This document shows, one piece after another, positions 45,309-53,013 of a stretch of 64,000 nucleotides of DNA (positions are counted from its first letter, which is position 1; each line of letters opens with the position of its first letter). This DNA is from Burkholderia cenocepacia (GTDB lineage Bacteria > Pseudomonadota > Gammaproteobacteria > Burkholderiales > Burkholderiaceae). Under the pieces are notes generated by a model. It saw only the letters and a program-made list of their open reading frames with translations, did not search any database and was not told where the DNA came from. Both the position numbers and the translations under genes were made by a program. Location: positions 310,001 to 374,000 of the forward strand of contig NZ_UAQZ01000014.1 in the NCBI RefSeq assembly GCF_900446215.1. The letters run 5' to 3'.

Positions 45309-48300
45309 TTCAGCACTTCCCAGTCAATTCCGGTCTTTTCGTTGAACCAGTCACGGAAGCCGTACATGTAGTACTTCGGAATTTCCGGCTTTTGCGTGTA
45401 CATTCCGCGGCCCATCAAGTTCGTTTCGGTGGTGCGCTGCCAGTTGTCGTCGAGCTGTGCCATCGTCACGTCGACCAGATGTCGCGAGTTGATGTACTTC
45501 CCGAACACGGCGCCGCCGTCAACAAAGTACTCATCCGGCCACCCGAACAAGTGCCCGCTCTCATGCGCGATCGCATTCTGGGTCGATACCGGGACAAACC
45601 GTTGCTGCTGCGGGTTCCACTCGACTTGCACTTCCCCCCAATTCTCCGAGTTCGCTCGCGTCACCTTGGGAAAGAGATTGATCTCGGCATGGCATCTCCC
45701 GGTTTGAACGAGTTCGACTTCAAGTTTCACCTTGACCTTGCATGTACATGCCTTGCCGAGCGGACACGCCTTCGGCTGCATCGAGTAATTCCCCCGGTTC
45801 AGTCCTTCCTCGATGCGCTTCTTGAAGCCCGACACGGCAGCAAGACCACCGGGTCGGTCCACTACCCTGATGATCAAGCCTTGCCGTATGCCATCGCTGT
45901 TGTACGGCACCGAAAACGGCTTGCCCGTCGCCGGATCCATATGGACGCGCCCCTGGTTGATCCAGTGTTGATCCTTCAGATGAACCTTGATACGGACGGT
46001 TGCCGTCAACGTCGCCGTCGCAGGTGCATAGCCGATATCGTACGTCCCGGTCGATGCCGCATATTGAAGCCAGTTGAGTTGCCCATTCTTCAACTTCGGA
46101 TTGCCGCCCTCATCCGTCTCATAATAGTCGGCGGCCCCCATACTGACGGTATGCTCTTCCTTCTTGATCGCGGGGACGTGAAGGTTGCACGGTCCACTGT
46201 GCGCAGCCGCACCTTTTTTCGGCATGCCCTCCAGCTCACTGGACACGGGTGGTGGCGTCGAATAACCGAGAGAGGGACCGGATCCCCTCTCCGCCGCCGT
46301 GGGTGCAGCCGCGGAAGGCGCGGGCAGCGGTTGACCGGGCGCACGGGAAAATGCCTGCGCCGCGCCCATGGCACCGCTCGCTGTCGGTAGCGTCGCACCG
46401 ACGATCGAACTCGCCGCACCCACCAAACTTCCGCCCCCTGCCACCGCCCCTCTCCCCGCCGGACTCGCCGCCAGCGCCTGCACGAGAAAGTCGCACGGAT
46501 CGCCTTGCGGCAACACCGGCAGCGCCGGCAGCTTCACGCTCGTCGCCCGCGGCCCCGGGAACGGATGCCCGCCCGCCTTCACCGCGAATTGCCCCGGCGT
46601 CTCGACGACGATATCGCCACCCTTCAACGTGATCCGGTTCGGCCCCTGCTGCAGCACGATCGCGTCCTGCGCGAGCACGTCGACGCGCTCGTCGGTCGAC
46701 GTCACGCGCACGGTCTGGTCCGCGAGAATCTCCATCGTCGACGCATGCGCCTCGACGCTCACCGGCCCTTCGCCCGCGATTGCCTTGAGCCCGCCCGCCA
46801 CGCTGTACAAGCTCATCGCATCGCCCGTCGCCGCGGCCACGGTGGCACCGGCGCCCACATGCGCATCGCCTTGCGACGTCAGATGAACGTGCTGCGCCGC
46901 ATACGACACCGCACTCTCCGGCGTCGTCACCACGATGTTCTCCGGCGACTCCATCAGCACCACGGGCGTCGCGAATCGCTCGACGGGATCGCCGCCGTCG
47001 CGCTGCGTCCCGGTCGGCTTGGTCGCGCTCTGACCACCCACGCTGCCCGCGTACTTGCCGTCCTGCGCAGGATCAATCGCCTTGAGGAAATCAGTCTGCG
47101 CCTTGTTCGCGCTCAGGCCGGCCGCCTGCGCACCGGTCGCCGCCGTGTCGAGTTCCTGCGCCGTTTTCGCCGCGCCCTTCAATTGCTCCACGCGTTCGGC
47201 GACATCCATCTGCGTCGACACGCCGAGCCGGCGCGCGGTACTCGACATCAGCACGCCCGCGCCGGCCCGCACGACACCCCATCCCTGCGTCGCCAGTTCG
47301 AAGCCTTCACCGCGATAGGCGCCGCGCATCGTCCCCTGCTGGTCGATCAGATAGCCCTGCGCGAGGCGCGTGTCGGCGGTCGAATTGCTCAGCTCGTGAC
47401 GCAGTTGTCCGGCCGCATCGTCCATCACCCAGCGACTGCCGGGTTGCCCATCGAGGGTTTGCGTCTGCAGGCCCGTCAGTGTTCCTGAATGATTCGCGTC
47501 GCTGCCTTCGCCCGCGGAGAACGGCGGACGCACACGCCCGCCGTACACCTGGCCGAGCACGACCGGCGCATCGATGTTGCCCGACTCGAAGCCGACCACC
47601 ACTTCCGCCCCCACGCGCGGTACAAACGCATGACCGAAATTCGGCCCGGCCGCCTGTTCGGCGACGCGAACCAGAATGCCCGAACGGTGATCGCCCGGCG
47701 CGTGGCCGGTCGGATTGGACCGGCTTGCCGTATCCGTCAACCCGCCCGGCAGCGGCGCGACACCGCGCATCCACGGAAACTGGATGCGGACCTGGTGATC
47801 GCGCGTGCTGCTGACGCGCCCACCCGGCTCGCCGACGACGATCGCAGTCTGCACCCCGTACACCGTCGGCCGGTCGCGGAACGGCGGCACGATCGGCGTG
47901 CCCTCCGGCACCGCGACGAAGCGGTTGCGATACAGCCCCTTGTCGAGCTCGCCGCGTCCGAACAGCTGGCCGATCTGCGCGCCGAGGTTGTTGACGGCCT
48001 CGTGCTCGATCGACAGCGGTACGAATCGCACGGTGCCGCCCAGATAGTCGTTCAGCGTATGGACCTTGCCGGTTTCGAGCGTGCGCGACGACCCGCCGCC
48101 ACGGTAGACCCGTTTCGCGAGCTGCAGCGCGTCGAGACGCTGTTCGGCGTAACGCTGCGCATCGCCGCTCGTGTCGAAGCGGCCTGCGCGCTGGCCGTCG
48201 TAGATCTCCCGCACCGGCAGCAACGGCGCGTCGGCATCGGCGGGCTGTTGCGCATGGCCGGCAAGCGCATGAAGTTCGCTGGCTTTCCAGCTCGTCGCCA

Positions 48301-49006
48301 CCACGCGATCCGGCACCAGCTGACGCCGATCGGAGAATTGCGTCATCACGCCGTCCGGATCGCCGACGTCCTGCGCATTGAATGCGATGGCGCTGCCGTC
48401 GGGCAGCCGCGCATGGCGGTCGAACACAACGACGGTATGGTCGCCCGACGGCGCCTTCCCCGCGTCTTGCCCGTGCTCGATGCGAAACGACAACCCGGCC
48501 TCGGACAACTGCCGCGACACGAAATCGAGATCGGTTTCGCGATACTGGCCGCGCAAGCGAAACGATCGCAGCGGCTCGACGAGTTCATAGCGCCAGTGCG
48601 CTTCCGGATAGTCGCCGAACACACGCTCGCAGATCCCCTCGGCGTCGAGGTCGACGAAATAGAGGCAATTGCGGCGCAGCTTCAGCAGCGCGAGCCACGA
48701 TTCCATCGTGAGCCGATAGCGCGTGAACTCGCCGTCGCTCTCCGCATAAGCGGCATGCGTGACGTAGCCGTTCCAGCATCGTTCGCCCGCCGCCGTCGCG
48801 AGACGCAGCCGCACGGCGCTGCCGATCAGCGGCGCGAGATCGAGAAACGGCTCGCTCGACAGCACGTCGATCTCGAACCGGAACGATTCGCTGATCCCTT
48901 CACGACCGTGAAAGCGCTCTACGACGAATGCGTCCGGCATCGCGGTATCGATCTGGATATGACGGGTCGCTTGCCCGTACCCCGTTAATGCGGCAACTAG
49001 ATCCAT
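45305..49006 (-). CDS. Evolved VgrG with C-terminal HExxH metallopeptidase domain
   Basis: Protein of 1233 residues. The VgrG core has a gp27-like part (1-400), OB-fold/spike (PRVGAEVVVGFESGNIDAPVVLG) and a DUF2345 domain (about 700-840, VHLTSQGDAHVG, IVVETPGQFAVKAGG). An Ala/Gly/Ser/Pro-rich linker (840-920) leads to a 310-residue C-terminal domain. That domain has the zinc-peptidase motif HESGHLFGWPDEY at 1148-1160 (HExxH plus downstream Asp/Glu ligand candidates). Several Cys residues (CPLGKACTCK) precede it. The effector-coding part has lower G+C than the core, so it looks acquired. It is probably delivered whole as toxin-tip. ATG 49006 is preferred over TTG 49021. Confidence 0.9.
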   Translation of the reverse strand: MDLVAALTGYGQATRHIQIDTAMPDAFVVERFHGREGISESFRFEIDVLSSEPFLDLAPLIGSAVRLRLATAAGERCWNGYVTHAAYAESDGEFTRYRLTMESWLALLKLRRNCLYFVDLDAEGICERVFGDYPEAHWRYELVEPLRSFRLRGQYRETDLDFVSRQLSEAGLSFRIEHGQDAGKAPSGDHTVVVFDRHARLPDGSAIAFNAQDVGDPDGVMTQFSDRRQLVPDRVVATSWKASELHALAGHAQQPADADAPLLPVREIYDGQRAGRFDTSGDAQRYAEQRLDALQLAKRVYRGGGSSRTLETGKVHTLNDYLGGTVRFVPLSIEHEAVNNLGAQIGQLFGRGELDKGLYRNRFVAVPEGTPIVPPFRDRPTVYGVQTAIVVGEPGGRVSSTRDHQVRIQFPWMRGVAPLPGGLTDTASRSNPTGHAPGDHRSGILVRVAEQAAGPNFGHAFVPRVGAEVVVGFESGNIDAPVVLGQVYGGRVRPPFSAGEGSDANHSGTLTGLQTQTLDGQPGSRWVMDDAAGQLRHELSNSTADTRLAQGYLIDQQGTMRGAYRGEGFELATQGWGVVRAGAGVLMSSTARRLGVSTQMDVAERVEQLKGAAKTAQELDTAATGAQAAGLSANKAQTDFLKAIDPAQDGKYAGSVGGQSATKPTGTQRDGGDPVERFATPVVLMESPENIVVTTPESAVSYAAQHVHLTSQGDAHVGAGATVAAATGDAMSLYSVAGGLKAIAGEGPVSVEAHASTMEILADQTVRVTSTDERVDVLAQDAIVLQQGPNRITLKGGDIVVETPGQFAVKAGGHPFPGPRATSVKLPALPVLPQGDPCDFLVQALAASPAGRGAVAGGGSLVGAASSIVGATLPTASGAMGAAQAFSRAPGQPLPAPSAAAPTAAERGSGPSLGYSTPPPVSSELEGMPKKGAAAHSGPCNLHVPAIKKEEHTVSMGAADYYETDEGGNPKLKNGQLNWLQYAASTGTYDIGYAPATATLTATVRIKVHLKDQHWINQGRVHMDPATGKPFSVPYNSDGIRQGLIIRVVDRPGGLAAVSGFKKRIEEGLNRGNYSMQPKACPLGKACTCKVKVKLEVELVQTGRCHAEINLFPKVTRANSENWGEVQVEWNPQQQRFVPVSTQNAIAHESGHLFGWPDEYFVDGGAVFGKYINSRHLVDVTMAQLDDNWQRTTETNLMGRGMYTQKPEIPKYYMYGFRDWFNEKTGIDWEVLK

Positions 49007-49067
49007 GTCGTTTCTCGGCAATCGCGCGCGAATGCGTGTCGCGCCGGCTGGTTCGTATCCAATCGGT

Positions 49068-51467
49068 TCATCGGAACAGCTTGCTCATGTCGACGTTGCG
49101 CTGCATCTGCTGACGCATCGCCTCCATGTCTTCCTGCACGCTCGGCACATGGGGCGCGTCCCAGCGCACGCCGTTCACGTAGACGGTGCGCCAGCGCAGG
49201 TAGCCCCAGACGAACGAAAACTCGCGCCCCGAATCCTGCAGCGCGAGACCACCGGTGACTTTCGGGTCGGTCAGCACGGCGCTGTCGGTCGGCGCGGTGG
49301 CATCCCGGGCCGCGCGGGCTTTCTGTGCAGCCTGCTGCGCGGCGTCGTAACGTTTCAGGATGCCGGCCTGCTGCGCGGTCAGCGGCGAACGCGGTTCGGG
49401 CTCCGGCGCGACGTTGGCGGCCGGCCCGAGCCCGAGCGCACCCGCCCCCATCATCTGCATGATCTGCGACGGTCCCGGCACGCCAAGTTGCTGGCGCTTC
49501 TTCCACTCGGCGTGCTTGCGCTCGAACTCGGCCTGGCGCGTTTTCAGCGCTTTGATCTGGTTGTGGTTCCACACGTCGTCGTCGTCGCCCAGCGGCTTGA
49601 ACCATGCGCGCGAGTCATGCATGAAGTTGTCGTACAGCGCGCTGATCGGCGCTTCCGGCGGCCCCATGTTCCAGTCGCCGCGCACCTCGAGCCACTGCTT
49701 CCATTTCTCTTCGAGCTGCAGCTGGAAGAAATCCTCGGCGCGCTTGGCGCTCGCGCGCACGAGCGGGCCCACGAACGGAATCGCGGACTGCAGGCCCGCG
49801 GCGATCGGCAGGACGGCCGGCGAAATGACGGCCGCCGCCTTCGGGTTCTGGGTGATCTTCCGGCTGACCGTGTTGCCCGCGTACCGGCTCACGGTCGGTC
49901 CGCCTTCTTTCTCGCATTCGAGCAGGTCGCGCCATTCAAGCCGCAGTTCCTCGTTCGCGCTGTCGAGATCGACGGCATCCTGCGGATAGGCAGCCTTGGC
50001 GGCGAGAAACGACGGTTGCGAACGCAAATTGTCGAGCCGCATCTTGCGCCAGCGCAGGTAAAGCCCGTAGTGCGCGCGCATCAGGCCCGGCGTGCCGTGC
50101 TCCTTCGCGTAGTAATAGTCGGCGCTCGTGCTCACATAGGCGGAAAAGGCGCGCTTGAGCGCGGGAGAAATCGCGAATGCCGCCGCGGCTTCGGCAGCGA
50201 CACCGGGCCCCTTGATATCGAGTGGAACACCGGCCTTGCGCGCTTCGCGATACATGTCGAGCAGCGGCACCTGCGACAGCTTGTCCGCGTCGCCGGTGCC
50301 GCGCCCCTGCTCGCCTGGCCCGTAACCGCCGCCGACATCCGAATGCACGCCCGGATAGACGATTTCCTCATGCCCGTCCCGCGACGCATCGATCAGGTCG
50401 AGCGGGAACGATCCGCGCGGCTCGTGGGCGGCGACCATATGGACGCAGCGGCGCACGTAGCGCGGCACGCCCATCAGTTCCTTGCGCCCCCAGCCGCCGT
50501 GCCCGTCGAACAGCGTCGCGGCCGTGCTTTGCGCGATGCCGACCGACGCGACCGTATCGAAGATGCCGAGAAAGTCGTAAGACACGGGCACGCCGCACAG
50601 GCTGAAATCGGGGTCCAGCGCATCGGCCAGCCAGTTCGAGAACGTGCGGGCCTCGGCCGCCCCGCGCGAAAAACCGAACACGTACAGCCGAATGCGCTGC
50701 AGTTTCGGCTTGCCCTTCACCAGCAGATCGCCGACGCGCACCTTCAGCTGCGCGCACCGGGCCCGCAATGCGACGCGGCGTTTCTCGTCCCATGCGCGCA
50801 TCGTCGCGGTCCAGTTCGCCGTATCGACTTCGCCCTTGAGCTGCGCCCAGATCGTGTCGCGATCCCAGGTCAGTTCGATCCCGTTCTGCTCGGCGGCCAT
50901 CAGCTTGAGCGCACCGACGCTCGAACTGCCGCGCGCGTTGATGTCGCCGAGACTGCCCGGCTTGGGCGGAGTGCCGCCGAGATCGATGCCCTTGAAATTC
51001 AGGTCGACGCTGACGGCCTTCGCGAGTTCCTTGTCGCTCTTGCCGAGCGCCGCGGACAGCGAATTGCCGAACGCGTGCGCATGCACGACGTTGTGGATCT
51101 GCAGCAGCGCCCAGTTGATGCGCCCCTCGCCGGCCCATCCCGTCGCCGCGCCGGCCGCGGCCTGCAGTCCGACGCCCTGGTCGCCGATCTCGTCGACGAA
51201 CGGCGTGCCGACGCCGGCCACGTAAATGGCACTGTGATACTTGTCGCGCGGAAACACGTCGAACAGCCGCGCGACGTTGCTGTGCTTGCCGCCCGTGCGA
51301 TCGCGATCGGCGTTGTTGCGCGTGCCGTCGAAGAAGATGCCGACATGCAGCGTCTTGCAGCAACTCATCCCGTCGTCGTCGTGCAGCCGACGCATGATCG
51401 CGTCCTGCTCCTCCCGGGTGACGACGCCGACGTCAGGCCGGTCGGCGCTCGCGAAGCGGAAACTCAT
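49068..51467 (-). CDS. Tle1-type (DUF2235) T6SS phospholipase effector
   Basis: Protein of 799 residues of the DUF2235 family; its best-known members (Tle1) are T6SS phospholipases that attack target-cell membranes. Catalytic motifs are intact: GIFFDGTRNN near residue 65, nucleophile elbow GFSRGA with Ser267, GIFDTV, and PGVHSDVGGGY with His375. A hydrophobic stretch (AAAVISPAVLPIAAGLQSAIPF) at about 530-555 may insert in membranes. ATG 51467 overlaps the lipoprotein stop (ATGA) and follows AGAGG. A longer in-frame start would run into the lipoprotein gene. It is the active counterpart of the degenerate copy at 37-39 kb. Confidence 0.92.
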   Translation of the reverse strand: MSFRFASADRPDVGVVTREEQDAIMRRLHDDDGMSCCKTLHVGIFFDGTRNNADRDRTGGKHSNVARLFDVFPRDKYHSAIYVAGVGTPFVDEIGDQGVGLQAAAGAATGWAGEGRINWALLQIHNVVHAHAFGNSLSAALGKSDKELAKAVSVDLNFKGIDLGGTPPKPGSLGDINARGSSSVGALKLMAAEQNGIELTWDRDTIWAQLKGEVDTANWTATMRAWDEKRRVALRARCAQLKVRVGDLLVKGKPKLQRIRLYVFGFSRGAAEARTFSNWLADALDPDFSLCGVPVSYDFLGIFDTVASVGIAQSTAATLFDGHGGWGRKELMGVPRYVRRCVHMVAAHEPRGSFPLDLIDASRDGHEEIVYPGVHSDVGGGYGPGEQGRGTGDADKLSQVPLLDMYREARKAGVPLDIKGPGVAAEAAAAFAISPALKRAFSAYVSTSADYYYAKEHGTPGLMRAHYGLYLRWRKMRLDNLRSQPSFLAAKAAYPQDAVDLDSANEELRLEWRDLLECEKEGGPTVSRYAGNTVSRKITQNPKAAAVISPAVLPIAAGLQSAIPFVGPLVRASAKRAEDFFQLQLEEKWKQWLEVRGDWNMGPPEAPISALYDNFMHDSRAWFKPLGDDDDVWNHNQIKALKTRQAEFERKHAEWKKRQQLGVPGPSQIMQMMGAGALGLGPAANVAPEPEPRSPLTAQQAGILKRYDAAQQAAQKARAARDATAPTDSAVLTDPKVTGGLALQDSGREFSFVWGYLRWRTVYVNGVRWDAPHVPSVQEDMEAMRQQMQRNVDMSKLFR

Positions 51468-52072
51468 TGCATGATCCTCTTGTCGGGATTCGGGCACTGC
51501 GGGTCGCTGTTGCGCAACGTGAAGTTCCCCGGGCACGCTTCATCGGGCGCCTGGAGATTTTCGGGGAAGCCCCGGTAGCCGGGCATCCACTGAGACGCAT
51601 AGACCTTGATTCGATCGTGCGGAAAGAACAGGACCCACAGGAAGCCGTCCGAGAATGTGTCGTAGCGCTCAACCGGTACGACCCGGCTCGCAAGCGCCTT
51701 CGGATCCTTCCTGTACAGGTTGTCGTCCCGCCACTGCAGGTTGACGGTCAGTCCCGGATGCCATTGTTTCGGCAACGCGACGCAGCAGATGATCGCGCCG
51801 CCGCCGCTGCCGATGCGCGCCGGCACCGTCCCGCCCCAGGTGCCGTCGACGTAGAACGCGCCGATCGGAACGTCGGTGTAATTGAGGGCATTCAGCTTCA
51901 GCCCCATCGTGCCGGATGCGGCCGCCGCACCTGCGCCGCTCGACGCCCCGGCCGCAGTCGACGCGGCAGGCGACATGTCGGTCGCACGCGAGCATCCGGC
52001 CGTCCCGAGCAGGATGGCCATGAACATCAGCAGCCGAGCGGCAAACGTCGTGGAACCGGCATTCAAACTCAT
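51464..52072 (-). CDS. DUF3304-type lipoprotein, candidate Tle1 immunity protein
   Basis: Protein of 202 residues. A lipoprotein signal peptide has lipobox GTAGC (Cys27), then an Ala/Ser/Gly-rich linker to about 55. The DUF3304 core is LNYTDVPIGAFYVDGTWGG, IICCVALPKQWHPG and VNLQWRD. It would sit in the periplasm and neutralise the Tle1 lipase encoded next, whose start overlaps its stop (ATGA). It is paralogous in position to the lipoprotein at 39480-39959 but clearly diverged. Confidence 0.82.
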   Translation of the reverse strand: MSLNAGSTTFAARLLMFMAILLGTAGCSRATDMSPAASTAAGASSGAGAAAASGTMGLKLNALNYTDVPIGAFYVDGTWGGTVPARIGSGGGAIICCVALPKQWHPGLTVNLQWRDDNLYRKDPKALASRVVPVERYDTFSDGFLWVLFFPHDRIKVYASQWMPGYRGFPENLQAPDEACPGNFTLRNSDPQCPNPDKRIMQ

Positions 52073-52156
52073 CTTTTCATCCTCTTGTCCGACGCCGTGC
52101 GGCGTGGATCGCTATCAACCACGTGCGCTGTCGCATGCACGCAAACCCGTGTCGTT

Positions 52157-53011
52157 CTATGCGGACGACGTCGCCGGCGCGAGCTCCGTCACCAGATACC
52201 CGGCCGCCACGAGCGCATCGAGCGCGGCTCGCGACGCCGCCGCAGGGGGGCCGTCGTGCCGCGCCCACGCCGCACTCACACACGCATGGGCTTGCGACGG
52301 CGTGGCCACCAGACGGCCGAAACTCTCCGGACGCTGGCGAACATGAAAAATCAGCGTGTCGATCTTCGCAGCCTGTCGAAGCCATTCGATCTGTTCGTCG
52401 TCGAGCACGTAGGGCTCGCCGCTGCGCCCGGCGTCCGCTTCATCGCCGGCCGCCTCGCCCACGGTGTCGAAATCGAGCGGGACGAGCGCGCCGGTGCGAT
52501 CGAACACATGCCACGCGTCGATGCCATTCGTGAAGCGGCGGCGCTGTGCGGGCGTCAGCGCCGCGAGCCACGCGGGCAGGCAACGCGTATCGGCGAGACG
52601 CACCAGAAATGCTTCGCCGTCGGATGCCGCACTCGCCTCCATCTGTCCGCGCAGATGCGCGGCGAGCGCGGCCGTATCGCGCGCGCCATGCAGCAGGCTC
52701 ACCATCGGTCGTCCGGACGTCTCGCGCAGCACGGTCTCCAGCATCGCCCGGCGCGCCGCCGCGTCCGCCGGCAGCGGTACGAGGCACGGCGAAATCGCCA
52801 GCAAGTCGTCGCCGTCGTACACCCCTTCGTACAACACGACGGCATCGTTGCGCTCGACCGCGGGCATTCGGTCACGCAACGCCGGCGCGAAACTCATGTC
52901 GAGCAGCAGGTGCCAACGGCCGTCGGCCGGCACGCGCTCGAAGAGCGCATTCAGCCGGTCCGGCGTGTCGTCGGGATAGCGGTCGATCCAGTCGGTCGTT
53001 TCGATCGTCAT
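52157..53011 (-). CDS. DUF4123 T6SS effector adaptor
   Basis: Protein of 284 residues of the DUF4123 family. It has an N-terminal RWHLLLDMSFAPAL segment, PCLVPLP and the middle GRPMVSLLHGARDTAALAAHLR. It starts two bases after the vgrG stop and precedes the lipoprotein and Tle1 genes, so it should load Tle1 onto the VgrG of this cassette. An open frame continues upstream through vgrG; ATG 53011 is the natural start. Confidence 0.83.
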   Translation of the reverse strand: MTIETTDWIDRYPDDTPDRLNALFERVPADGRWHLLLDMSFAPALRDRMPAVERNDAVVLYEGVYDGDDLLAISPCLVPLPADAAARRAMLETVLRETSGRPMVSLLHGARDTAALAAHLRGQMEASAASDGEAFLVRLADTRCLPAWLAALTPAQRRRFTNGIDAWHVFDRTGALVPLDFDTVGEAAGDEADAGRSGEPYVLDDEQIEWLRQAAKIDTLIFHVRQRPESFGRLVATPSQAHACVSAAWARHDGPPAAASRAALDALVAAGYLVTELAPATSSA

Positions 53012-53013
53012 GC

